NCBI GenBank assembly: GCA_035565775.1
Contig: DATMRW010000021.1
Coordinates: 124,001-188,000, forward strand
Reading direction: 5' to 3'
DNA length: 64,000 bases
Source: PRO6 sp035565775
Lineage (GTDB): Bacteria; Pseudomonadota; Alphaproteobacteria; Rhizobiales; Xanthobacteraceae
Position numbers and translations under genes: made by a program. Positions 8,273-16,312 of this stretch are shown in pieces (the stretch's first letter is position 1; each line of letters starts with the position of its first letter). The notes under the pieces are model-generated. The model was not told the DNA's origin, made no database searches, and saw nothing but the letters and a program-made list of their open reading frames with translations.

Positions 8273-9568
8273 TCAGTTCGCCAGCGCGTCGTAGACCAGC
8301 TGCTTGATGGTGCGCTGAATGCGCTGGCGCTCGGACGGCGACTGCTGCATCAGCAGGAAGAACATGTTCTGCTTGAAGTCGATGACAAAATAGGTGCCGC
8401 TCGCGCCGTCCCATTTGATTTCGCCCAGCGAGCCGGGTGGCGGCGGCTTGGCATGGCCCGGATCGGTGCGCACGGCAAAGCCGAGGCCGAAGCCGAAGCC
8501 GTCGCCCGGGAAGTAGAAATAGTCGCGCGCGATCCCCGACGTCGGGCCGACCTGATCGCTGACCATCAGGTCGAACGTCGCCGGCGAAAGATAGGTCTTG
8601 CCGTCGAGCGCGCCGCGATTGAGCAGCATCTGGCAGAAGCGGCTGAAGTCGTTGAGGGTGGAGACCATGCCGCCCGAGCCGGATTCCCATTTCATCGGCT
8701 CGCGCGGCGAGCGCTTGCGGCCAACCCGGAAATCGGAATCGTTCGGCATCGGCTCGGCGAAACGCGAGAAATCCGCCGGATCGATGTAAAACTTCGTGTC
8801 CACCATCTTGAGCGGATCGAGCAGCCGCTGCTTCTGGAACTGATACAGCGACTGGCCGGAAGCGACCTCGATCACGCGAGCGAGAACATCGGTCGAATGG
8901 CCGTAGTTCCAGAGCGTGCCGGGCTCCTCCGCCAGCGGCAGCTTGGCGAGACGCTCGGCGAACTCGGCGTTGTCGAAATCGCCCTTGTAGATTTCAGCCT
9001 TCGTATAGGCCTTGCGGACCAGGCTGTCGCCATAGAAGCCGTAGGTGATGCCGGCGGTGTGGCGCATCAGATCGCGCACGGTGACCGGCCGCTTCGGCGG
9101 CGCGAGCTTCAGCTCCTTGCCGCCCTCGCTCTCGGTCTCGGTCCCGACCTTGGCCTCGGCAAAGGCCGGAATGTATTTTGCCACCGGGTCATCGAGCCGG
9201 ATCTTGCCCTCGTCGATCAGCATCATCGCGGCGACGCTGGTGATCACCTTGCTCATCGAATGGATGCGGAAGATCGTATCCGGCGACATCGAAAATTGCG
9301 TCTCGACATCGCGGACGCCGAACATCTTCGAATACACCGGCTTGCCGTTGTGGCTGATCAGAAACGCAGCGCCGGGAATCTTGCCGGATGCGATTTCGTT
9401 CTTGAGAAACCGCCCGATCCGCTCAAGCTTGTCGGCAGAAAATTTCGCGCCCGCAGGCAGATTGAAGCCGCCCTCGGCGAAGGAGGCATGCAGCGGCACG
9501 ATCGCCATGGCAGCCGTCAGGCCGATTGCAGTGACAGCCGATCGAAGGGACGAACCTAGGTGCCGCAT
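8273..9568 (-). CDS. Serine hydrolase of the class C beta-lactamase / esterase EstB family
   Basis: The 431-residue protein carries a signal peptide (cleavage likely after SFA near residue 31) and a beta-lactamase-fold domain. The SxxK nucleophile motif is SMSK within IHSMSKVITSVAAMM. The second motif appears as WNYGHSTDVL, so the tyrosine is present but YxN is YGH, as in esterase-like members. GDGFGFGLGFAV and a late GASGTYF segment correspond to the family's C-terminal part. It is likely a periplasmic esterase or peptidase rather than a true beta-lactamase. Its start codon lies four bases past the macro-domain stop, so it is the last gene of a grxD operon. Confidence 0.88.
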   Translation of the reverse strand: MRHLGSSLRSAVTAIGLTAAMAIVPLHASFAEGGFNLPAGAKFSADKLERIGRFLKNEIASGKIPGAAFLISHNGKPVYSKMFGVRDVETQFSMSPDTIFRIHSMSKVITSVAAMMLIDEGKIRLDDPVAKYIPAFAEAKVGTETESEGGKELKLAPPKRPVTVRDLMRHTAGITYGFYGDSLVRKAYTKAEIYKGDFDNAEFAERLAKLPLAEEPGTLWNYGHSTDVLARVIEVASGQSLYQFQKQRLLDPLKMVDTKFYIDPADFSRFAEPMPNDSDFRVGRKRSPREPMKWESGSGGMVSTLNDFSRFCQMLLNRGALDGKTYLSPATFDLMVSDQVGPTSGIARDYFYFPGDGFGFGLGFAVRTDPGHAKPPPPGSLGEIKWDGASGTYFVIDFKQNMFFLLMQQSPSERQRIQRTIKQLVYDALAN

Positions 9569-9572
9569 GTCA

Positions 9573-10112
9573 TCACTCGCTCTGTTCAGCCTGCGCCAGC
9601 GCCTCTTGATGGAGGCGTGCGCTCTCGGCCGAGAAACAGCAGAAAATCACTTGTCGGATTGAGGAAACGCTTGGCAGCGTCTGGCAGACCGTCGCGGCGG
9701 CGATGCTTGCCGCGCGGGCCGCGGGAAAGCGGTAGACACCTGTCGAGATCGCCGGGAATGCGATGGAGGCGCAGGCCTCGCCGTGCGCGAGATCGAGGGC
9801 GCGGCGATAGCACGACGCCAGCGCCTCGTCCTCCTGCTCCATGCCGCCCGCCCAAATCGGGCCGACGGCGTGGATGACGTAGCGGGCCGGAAGATCGAAC
9901 CCGCCCGTGAGCTTTGCATCGCCGGTGGCGCAGCCGCCGTGCACACGGCAGGCCTCCAGAAGCTGGGGCCCTGCCGCGCGATGAATGGCGCCATCAACGC
10001 CTCCGCCGCCAAGCAGCGATGTGTTGGCGGCGTTCACGATGGCATCGACATGCAGGGTAGTGATGTCGGCAACGACAACCTCGAGCCATGCATTGCCAAT
10101 CTGGCGACGCAA
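9573..10112 (-). CDS. Macro domain (ADP-ribose / O-acetyl-ADP-ribose binding) protein
   Basis: The product is a single macro domain of the MacroD/YmdB type, which hydrolyses O-acetyl-ADP-ribose and removes ADP-ribose from proteins. Motifs are VDAIVNAANTSLLGGGGVDGAIH (two conserved parts: the NAAN and GGGGVDGAIH loops), GDAKLTGGFDLPARYVIHAVGP, and FPAISTGVYRFP. No ATG lies in frame before VVVADITTLHVDA. The TTG at 10112 gives 179 residues starting just before the conserved core, 11 bases after the grxD stop. The open frame continues back through grxD and is a shadow there. Tight spacing puts it in one transcript with grxD and the serine hydrolase. Confidence 0.85.
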   Translation of the reverse strand: MRRQIGNAWLEVVVADITTLHVDAIVNAANTSLLGGGGVDGAIHRAAGPQLLEACRVHGGCATGDAKLTGGFDLPARYVIHAVGPIWAGGMEQEDEALASCYRRALDLAHGEACASIAFPAISTGVYRFPAARAASIAAATVCQTLPSVSSIRQVIFCCFSAESARLHQEALAQAEQSE

Positions 10113-10123
10113 GGGCAGTCCGC

Positions 10124-10459
10124 TTACTCGGCGGCCTGACGGGTCGCGATGCCCTTCTCGGCGAACAGCGACTGCAACTCGCCGTGCTGGAACATCTCGC
10201 GGACGATATCGCAGCCGCCGATGAACTCGCCCTTGACGTAGAGCTGCGGAATGGTCGGCCAGTTCGAGAAGATCTTGATGCCGTCGCGCAGTTCTTCCGA
10301 GGCCAGCACGTTGTGGCCCACATAGGTCACGCCGACGTGGTCGAGGATCTGCACAACCTGCGCAGAGAAACCGCACATCGGCGCCTGCGGGGTGCCCTTC
10401 ATGAACAGCACAACGTCGTTGGCCTTCACTTCATTGGCAATAAATTGCTCGATGCTCAT
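10124..10459 (-). CDS. grxD: Monothiol glutaredoxin, Grx4 family
   Basis: This 111-residue CGFS-type glutaredoxin binds and passes on [2Fe-2S] clusters, often as a heterodimer with a BolA protein. The CGFS motif is at residues 29-32 (APMCGFS), followed by NWPTIPQLYVKGEFIGGCDI, which holds the cis-proline and glutathione-binding residues. Three ATG codons occur in a row. The third (10459) is chosen because AGGGA lies eight bases upstream and the protein then starts MSIEQF as in relatives. A bolA gene lies 2.6 kb away, separated by egtB and egtD. Confidence 0.95.
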   Translation of the reverse strand: MSIEQFIANEVKANDVVLFMKGTPQAPMCGFSAQVVQILDHVGVTYVGHNVLASEELRDGIKIFSNWPTIPQLYVKGEFIGGCDIVREMFQHGELQSLFAEKGIATRQAAE

Positions 10460-10705
10460 CATCATTTCCCTATAAGCCGGTGCCGCGCCCGGCACAGCAG
10501 TCATTCCGGTGAGTGATTGCCCTATATGTAGCCGGAAACACTGGGCTTCCCAAGAGGGTCGCAGGTGAATTTCGCCTGCCGACCATGGCAGCCGCGAACA
10601 CGGCTTCCCCGCGAGCTTGCCTGACGAGCGCTTTCGCCGCATTCTTGGAACAATATTCTGCGGAACCGTTCTCGCACGCTGGCGTTTTTTCGGCGGAGGT
10701 GGCTT

Positions 10706-12013
10706 GTGTCAGGATTACCGCATCCAGCAGCGGCGCGAAATTCAAAGGCGCCACAGGCCAGTCCGGATCGCGAGGATCCGCTCGGCCACTCGGCCCGTCC
10801 GCAGGCCATCCCATCAGCCAGCCCGGCGGCGCTTGTCGCTGCGTTCCGAAAGGTGCGGAATGAAACCGAGCGCCGCGCCGCCCCCCTTTCGGCCGAGGAT
10901 CAGGTGATCCAGTCGATGCCGGACGCGAGCCCGGCGAAGTGGCACCGAGCCCACACGACCTGGTTTTTCGAGCAGTTCATCCTCAAACCGCATCTTCCGG
11001 GCTATCAGGCTTTCCACCCGGATTACGCGTATCTCTACAACTCCTACTATGTGAGCGCCGGGCCGCGGCATACCCGCGCCCAGCGCGGGCTGGTGACCAG
11101 ACCCTCGGCCGACGAGGTCGCCGCCTATCGCCGCCATGTCGATGAGGCCGTGGTGCGCTGTATCGAGGGCACAGATGAGCCGACGCTGCGAACGCTCGGC
11201 AAACTGATGGAGGTCGGCCTCAATCACGAGCAGCAGCATCAGGAGCTGCTACTCACCGACATTCTTCACGCCTTCGCGCAAAATCCCCTCGCCCCCGCTT
11301 ACGATGAAACATGGCGCATGCCGGCGGTGAGCCGTGGCGGCAGCACGACGAGCGCATGGGACACCATCTCCGAGGGCATCTTCACGATCGGCCACGCCGA
11401 AAACGGCTTTCATTTCGACAATGAGCGGCCGGTGCATCGCGCGCTGGTCGGGCCGGTGAAAATCAGCCGCGCGCTGGTGACCAATGCCGAGTGGCTCGAA
11501 TTCATGGCTGATGGCGGCTACACCACCGCACAGCTCTGGCTCTCGGATGGCTTTGCAAAAGCGAGCGGCGACCAGTGGGCCGCGCCCGGCCACTGGTTCA
11601 ACATCGACGGCGCGTGGCACGTCATGACGCTCGGCGGCATGCAGCCTGTCGATCCCGCCCTGCCGGTCTGCCACATCAGCTATTTCGAGGCCGACGCCTT
11701 CGCGCGCTGGCGCGGGCTGCATTTGCCGACCGAGCAGGAATGGGAGGTCGCGGCGCGCGCCGACATCATCGACGATGCCTTCGGCATCGTCTGGCAATGG
11801 ACGCGCAGCTCCTACGCCCCCTATCCCGGCTACCGCCCGATCGACGGCGCACTCGGCGAATACAACGGCAAGTTCATGGTGAGCCAGTACGTGCTGCGCG
11901 GCTCATCATGCGTGACGCCGGAAAATCACAGCCGCGTCACCTATCGCAACTTCTTCTACCCGCATCATCGCTGGCAGTTCACCGGCCTACGTCTCGCCGA
12001 CTACAGCGACTAA
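10706..12013 (+). CDS. egtB: Ergothioneine biosynthesis protein EgtB
   Basis: EgtB is the iron-dependent sulfoxide synthase that joins trimethylhistidine (hercynine) to a thiol donor. The 435-residue protein has an N-terminal DinB-like domain with the likely Fe ligands His83 (RAHTTWFFE) and His174/His178 (NHEQQHQELL), and a C-terminal FGE-sulfatase domain with YLPTEQEWE-like and VLRGSSCVTP, YRNFFYPHHRW, FTGLRLA motifs. The start is GTG at 10706, preceded by a strong GGAGG seven bases upstream. egtD follows after 46 bases. No egtC, egtA or egtE gene is seen nearby, so the sulfur donor and the final lyase step are not resolved here. Confidence 0.95.
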   Translation: MSGLPHPAAARNSKAPQASPDREDPLGHSARPQAIPSASPAALVAAFRKVRNETERRAAPLSAEDQVIQSMPDASPAKWHRAHTTWFFEQFILKPHLPGYQAFHPDYAYLYNSYYVSAGPRHTRAQRGLVTRPSADEVAAYRRHVDEAVVRCIEGTDEPTLRTLGKLMEVGLNHEQQHQELLLTDILHAFAQNPLAPAYDETWRMPAVSRGGSTTSAWDTISEGIFTIGHAENGFHFDNERPVHRALVGPVKISRALVTNAEWLEFMADGGYTTAQLWLSDGFAKASGDQWAAPGHWFNIDGAWHVMTLGGMQPVDPALPVCHISYFEADAFARWRGLHLPTEQEWEVAARADIIDDAFGIVWQWTRSSYAPYPGYRPIDGALGEYNGKFMVSQYVLRGSSCVTPENHSRVTYRNFFYPHHRWQFTGLRLADYSD

Positions 12014-12059
12014 TTCACGCAATCGAAGCGAATGCGCAAGACATTCGCAGGAGGAGACC

Positions 12060-13046
12060 ATGAGCGTACGCGCTGCAACGTCGACCCCCCATTTTCAATC
12101 GCACGCCGAGGCAATGCGTGATGCGGCCACCGCCGCGTTCGCCGCCGATGTTCTGAGCGGCCTGACCGGCTCCCCCAAGCGGCTGTCGCCAAAATATTTT
12201 TATGATGCCGCCGGCTCGGAACTGTTCGAGCAGATCACCCGGCTGCCGGAATATTATCCGACGCGCACCGAGCTTGGCATTTTGCGCGATCAGGGCGCCA
12301 TGATCGACGCGGCGCTGCCCGAGAAGGCGGCACTGATCGAATTCGGCGCGGGCTCCAGCACCAAGGCGCGGCTGCTGCTCGAGGCCAAGGCGTTCGGGGC
12401 CTATGTCCCTGTCGATATTTCCGGCGAGTTTCTGAATGGCCAGGCGGCGCAATTGCGCGAGGACCTGCCGGAGCTGCCGATCCATCCGGTGATCGCGGAT
12501 TTCACCGAGCCCTTCACGCTGCCGCCGGTGATCGAGGGCATGGCCAAGGTCGGCTTCTTTCCCGGCTCGACCATCGGCAATTTCGAGCCGCATGAGGCCT
12601 CGCAGCTGATGCGGTCGATGCGCGACATTCTCGGCGATGGCTCATCGCTAATCATCGGCGTCGATCTGGAAAAGGCGGAGGATATTTTGCGCGCCGCCTA
12701 TAACGACGAGGCGGGCGTCACGGCCAAATTCGACCTCAACCTGCTGACGCGGATCAATCACGAGCTCGGCGGCACGTTCGATCTCAATGCTTTCCGCCAT
12801 CGCGCCATCTACAATCGCGAGCGCCACCGCATCGAGATGCATCTGGTGAGCCTGGCCGCCCAGACGGTGAAGGTGCTCGGCCGGACGATCACGTTCCGCG
12901 CCGGTGAAACCATCCATACCGAGAACAGCTACAAATACAGCCTTCAGCGGTTCGCAACGCTCGCCCGCTCGTCGGGCTGGCGGCCCGTATCGTCATGGAC
13001 AGACGCCGCCGCCATCTTCTCGGTTCATCTGCTGCGCGCCGACTGA
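12060..13046 (+). CDS. egtD: L-histidine N(alpha)-methyltransferase EgtD
   Basis: EgtD trimethylates the amino group of L-histidine with S-adenosylmethionine, giving hercynine for EgtB. The 328-residue protein shows the family signatures SPKRLSPKYFYDAAGS, LPEYYPTRTELGIL, the SAM-binding LIEFGAGSSTKARLLL, VPVDIS, FFPGSTIGNFEP, and near the C-terminus IHTENSYKYS, which contributes to histidine binding. The start has a strong GGAGGAG site. It is the second gene of the egtBD operon and converges on bolA after 30 bases. I see no terminator in that short gap. Confidence 0.96.
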   Translation: MSVRAATSTPHFQSHAEAMRDAATAAFAADVLSGLTGSPKRLSPKYFYDAAGSELFEQITRLPEYYPTRTELGILRDQGAMIDAALPEKAALIEFGAGSSTKARLLLEAKAFGAYVPVDISGEFLNGQAAQLREDLPELPIHPVIADFTEPFTLPPVIEGMAKVGFFPGSTIGNFEPHEASQLMRSMRDILGDGSSLIIGVDLEKAEDILRAAYNDEAGVTAKFDLNLLTRINHELGGTFDLNAFRHRAIYNRERHRIEMHLVSLAAQTVKVLGRTITFRAGETIHTENSYKYSLQRFATLARSSGWRPVSSWTDAAAIFSVHLLRAD

Positions 13047-13076
13047 AACCGCCAGCGGCGCGCGAAGATCGCCGGC

Positions 13077-13313
13077 TTATTGTTCCGGCGCGGACGTCTG
13101 CAGTGCCAGCGCATGCAACTCGCCGCCCATTTGGCCCTGCAGCGAGCGATAGACCATCTGGTGCTGCTGCACACGCGACTTGCCGCGAAACGCCTCGGAG
13201 ATCACGGTTGCGGCATAATGGTCGCCATCGCCCGCGAGATCCCGGATGGTGACCTCGGCATCCGGCAGGGCCGCCTTGATCAATCGTTCGATTTCCCGCG
13301 CATCCATCGGCAT
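13077..13313 (-). CDS. BolA family protein
   Basis: This 78-residue protein has the BolA/IbaG fold: MDAREIERLIKAALPDAEV, then DGDHYAATVISEAFRGKS and the helix-turn segment QQHQMVYRSLQGQM, ending GGELHALAL. BolA proteins pair with CGFS glutaredoxins in iron-sulfur trafficking and iron regulation. In related alphaproteobacteria bolA sits directly between purL and grxD. Here it keeps the same strand as purL and grxD, but other genes separate it from both. The histidine in DGDH and the HQMVY histidine are candidate cluster ligands. Confidence 0.93.
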   Translation of the reverse strand: MPMDAREIERLIKAALPDAEVTIRDLAGDGDHYAATVISEAFRGKSRVQQHQMVYRSLQGQMGGELHALALQTSAPEQ

Positions 13314-13494
13314 CCCAAGCTACTCCTGTGGTCAGAATTGTCGTCCTCGCCGCGTGGCGCCGACATTTTTCTCACCATGGCAGATTCTGCCCGCCGGGGC
13401 GAGTTTCAGCGTGGATCGGAGGCGCGCCCGCTACTGCGCCCTTGCCGTCGCCGCCGGACAGCGGCACACTCCGCCGCAACTCAGAGGCCGCAAG

Positions 13495-14694
13495 ATGACG
13501 CTTATCCCCTATCCCGGCATGGAAGCTCCCACCGCGGCAGTGCAGCGGCAGGAAGGCCATGCGGCCGTGAAGCGCAATCTGTCGCTCGATCGCACCCGGA
13601 CGTTTCTGACGGTCCTTGTCGTCATCCATCACTCGGTGATCGCTTACACCTACTTCGGCCATACCGATCCGAAATCCACCGTCCTCTTCGACATGATCGT
13701 GCTCGCCAATGACAGTTTCTTCATGGCGATGTTTTACTTCCTGTCAGGCATCTTCCTATGGCCGAGCCTCGCCCGCCGCGAACCCGGCGTTTTCGCCAAG
13801 GACCGGCTGCTGCGCCTCGGCCTGCCGTTCGCGATTGCCGCGCTGACCGTCATTCCCCTCGCCTACTATGCCCTCGCCCTGCAGCAGAATACGGCGACCA
13901 GCTTTGCCGCGTTCTGGTGGAAGACGGTCACTGTCGGCCCGTGGCCGAGCGGGCCGGTGTGGTTCGTGTGGTTTCTGCTCGTTCTCGATATCGTCGGCGG
14001 CCTACTCTATCGCCTCGCGCCCAACGCCCTCGTGCCGCTCAACCGGCTGGCCTGCGGCGCGCGCGAGAAGCCGTTCGGCTTCTTCCTGACTTTCCTCGTC
14101 ATCACGCTGATCGCCTATGTGCCGCTGCGGGTCTATTTCGGCCCCAACTACTGGTTCGAGTTCGGGCCGTTCTCCTTGCAGGCCAGCCGGGTGCTGCTCT
14201 ATGCCTCCTGCTTCTTTCTCGGCGCTTCCGTCGGCTCCTCCAAGCTGCAGGAAGGTTTGCTGAGCGTCGACGGGGCGCTCGCGAAAAACGCCTGGCCTTA
14301 CGCGATCATCGCGCTGGCGTCATACTGCGCGCTGTGGGGGCTGATCTATATCAAGCGGGTGCCGCTGGAAAACGCCAGCCCGCTGCCGGACTGGTATGAA
14401 GCGAGCTACGGCGTCGCCTTCACGATCTTCAGCGGTGCGCTCGCCTTCACCATCCTCTCGGTCTTCCTCAAATACATGGCCTACGGCCGCAGCATCCTCG
14501 ACCCGATGCAGAACGCCGCCTACGGAATCTTTCTGGTGCACTATCCGTTCGTGCTGTGGCTGCAATACTGGCTGTTCAACGTCGATCTGCCCGCGCTCGT
14601 CAAGGCGCCCATCGTCTTTGCACTGGCATTGCCGCTGAGCTGGGCCACGACGGAAGCCCTGCGAAAAATCCCCGGAGCGACGCAGGTGCTGTAG
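13495..14694 (+). CDS. Acyltransferase family 3 membrane protein
   Basis: This 399-residue integral membrane protein of the acyltransferase 3 (OafA / NodX-like) family has about ten hydrophobic segments. The first conserved segment is LSLDRTRTFLTVLVVIHHSV, whose His pair (IHH) is the proposed active-site region, followed by FFMAMFYFLSGIF. A late segment, NAAYGIFLVHYPFVLW, is also typical. Family members transfer acetyl or succinyl groups to surface or secreted carbohydrates. The target is unknown. Earlier in-frame starts exist, but ATG 13495 is closest to the domain. It stands between bolA and a transporter gene with no clear partner. Confidence 0.87.
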   Translation: MTLIPYPGMEAPTAAVQRQEGHAAVKRNLSLDRTRTFLTVLVVIHHSVIAYTYFGHTDPKSTVLFDMIVLANDSFFMAMFYFLSGIFLWPSLARREPGVFAKDRLLRLGLPFAIAALTVIPLAYYALALQQNTATSFAAFWWKTVTVGPWPSGPVWFVWFLLVLDIVGGLLYRLAPNALVPLNRLACGAREKPFGFFLTFLVITLIAYVPLRVYFGPNYWFEFGPFSLQASRVLLYASCFFLGASVGSSKLQEGLLSVDGALAKNAWPYAIIALASYCALWGLIYIKRVPLENASPLPDWYEASYGVAFTIFSGALAFTILSVFLKYMAYGRSILDPMQNAAYGIFLVHYPFVLWLQYWLFNVDLPALVKAPIVFALALPLSWATTEALRKIPGATQVL

Positions 14695-14773
14695 CGAACT
14701 GCAGCGCGCAATGTGGTGAGGCCGCACACCTCACGACAATTTCACCGTGGCATCAGCAAAAACGCAAAACCAT

Positions 14774-14804
14774 AAGGAACTTCACAGCCTTCGAGGAGTT
14801 CCTT
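14774..14804. repeat. Inverted repeat upstream of the MHS transporter gene
   Basis: AAGGAACT (14774-14781) and AGTTCCTT (14797-14804) form a perfect 8-bp inverted repeat with a 15-base spacer. It lies about 90 bases before the transporter start, in a 196-base gap. A smaller repeat, GTGAGG / CCTCAC, is at 14716-14734. It could be an operator or an RNA hairpin. There is no T-run. Confidence 0.4.
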
Positions 14805-14890
14805 CACAATTGATTGCATGCCGCCACGCGGCGTGAAACCGCCCGATGAGACTGGCGATGCGCTGTGGCGGCCGTTTTCGGAGAACGCCC

Positions 14891-16231
14891 ATGGCCTCCG
14901 CAACCTCAGACCTCACTCCCTCCGGCCTTTCAGAGTCAGAGCACAGGACGCAACTGCGCCGCGCCGTGATTGCATCCGCGGTCGGCACGTCGATCGAATG
15001 GTACGACTTCTTTCTGTACAGCACGGTCACCGGCCTCGTTTTCGCAAAACTCTTCTTCCCAAATTCGGACCCGTGGGTCGGCACGCTCGAAGCCTTCGCA
15101 ATTTACGCGGTCGGCTTTGTGGCCCGGCCGATCGGAGCCGCGATCTTCGGGCACTACGGCGATCGCATCGGCCGCAAATCGGCGCTGATCGCCACGCTGC
15201 TGCTGATGGGCCTCGCAACCTTCGCCGTGGCCTTGGTCCCGACCTACGAGAGCATCGGCATCTGGGGCGCGGTGATCCTTACGATTCTCCGCTTCATCCA
15301 GGGCATCGGCGTCGGCGGCGAATGGGGCGGCTCGGTACTGTTGTCGATGGAATGGGCTCGAACCAACCACTCCCGCGGATTCATCGCATCATGGCCGCAA
15401 TTCGGCGTGCCATGCGGACTGTTCCTTGCCAACCTTGCGGTTCTCGCTTTCAGCCAGATGTCGGGCGAGCAGTTTCTGGCCTGGGGCTGGCGCATCCCGT
15501 TCGTGCTGAGCCTCTTCCTCGTTATCATCGGCCTCTACATCCGGCTCGGCATACTCGAGACGCCGATCTTCACCAAGCTCGTCGCCGAGAACAAGATCGA
15601 GCGTACGCCGATCCTCGAGGTCATCAGGGAGCATCCAAAAGAGATCATCCTCTCCGCGCTTCTGCGAATGGCCGAGCAGGCGCCGTTCTACATCTTCACC
15701 GCCTTCATCTTTTCATACGGCATCGGCGTGCTGCACGTGTCGCGTGACTTTCTGCTGACCGCGGTGCTCGTCGCATCGGTGGTGTCGTTCTTCTCGATCC
15801 CGTTCTTCGGCCACATGTCCGACCGGATCGGGCGGAAGAACATGTACATGATCGGCGCGGCAGTGACCGGCGTGTTCGGGTTCATCTATTTCGGCATGGT
15901 GAATACCGGGATCGCGTCGATCATCTTCCTCGCCATCGTGCTGTCGCTGATCCCCCACGACATGATGTATGGCCCGCAGGCGGCACTGATCGCCGAGAGC
16001 TTCACGGGACGGCTGCGCTACAGCGGCGCGTCGCTCGGCTACCAGCTCGCTTCCGTCATCGCTGGCGGCCCGGCCCCGCTGATCGCGACCTGGCTGTTCG
16101 GCACCTATCAGACGTCTTACGCGATCGCGATCTACATCGCGGCCTGCGCGGTGCTGAGCCTGATCTCGACCGCAATGATGGTCGACTACACGGGTCGCGA
16201 CATCAGCGGCGAATATCACGCCTCCGCCTGA
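14891..16231 (+). CDS. MFS transporter, metabolite:H+ symporter (MHS) family
   Basis: The 446-residue protein has twelve predicted membrane segments and belongs to the MHS branch of the major facilitator superfamily (relatives of ProP, KgtP and ShiA). Signatures are GTSIEWYDFFLYSTVTGL in helix 1, GHYGDRIGRKSALI between helices 2 and 3, RFIQGIGVGGEWGGSVLL in helix 4, and a second-half copy GHMSDRIGRKNMYMIG. Family members import organic acids or compatible solutes with protons. The substrate is unknown. ATG 14891 (MASATSD) is preferred over an upstream in-frame ATG at 14846. It ends in a terminator shared with purL. Confidence 0.9.
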   Translation: MASATSDLTPSGLSESEHRTQLRRAVIASAVGTSIEWYDFFLYSTVTGLVFAKLFFPNSDPWVGTLEAFAIYAVGFVARPIGAAIFGHYGDRIGRKSALIATLLLMGLATFAVALVPTYESIGIWGAVILTILRFIQGIGVGGEWGGSVLLSMEWARTNHSRGFIASWPQFGVPCGLFLANLAVLAFSQMSGEQFLAWGWRIPFVLSLFLVIIGLYIRLGILETPIFTKLVAENKIERTPILEVIREHPKEIILSALLRMAEQAPFYIFTAFIFSYGIGVLHVSRDFLLTAVLVASVVSFFSIPFFGHMSDRIGRKNMYMIGAAVTGVFGFIYFGMVNTGIASIIFLAIVLSLIPHDMMYGPQAALIAESFTGRLRYSGASLGYQLASVIAGGPAPLIATWLFGTYQTSYAIAIYIAACAVLSLISTAMMVDYTGRDISGEYHASA

Positions 16232-16253
16232 CGCAGCCGGTGTGAGCGCGACG

Positions 16254-16288
16254 AAAAAAGCCCGCCCCGGACATCCGGAGCGGGCTTT
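16254..16288. terminator. Bidirectional terminator between the MHS transporter gene and purL
   Basis: AAAGCCCGCCCCGG pairs with CCGGAGCGGGCTTT around an ACAT loop, with A-run and T-rich flanks. It stops both convergent genes. Confidence 0.82.
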
Positions 16289-16312
16289 CTGTTGTCTGAT
16301 CCGGCAGCAGCG

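Noticed and set aside
8273..9568. A true class C beta-lactamase (antibiotic resistance gene).
   Set aside because: SxxK is present, but the second motif is YGH rather than YxN, and the size and context fit the esterase/peptidase branch.
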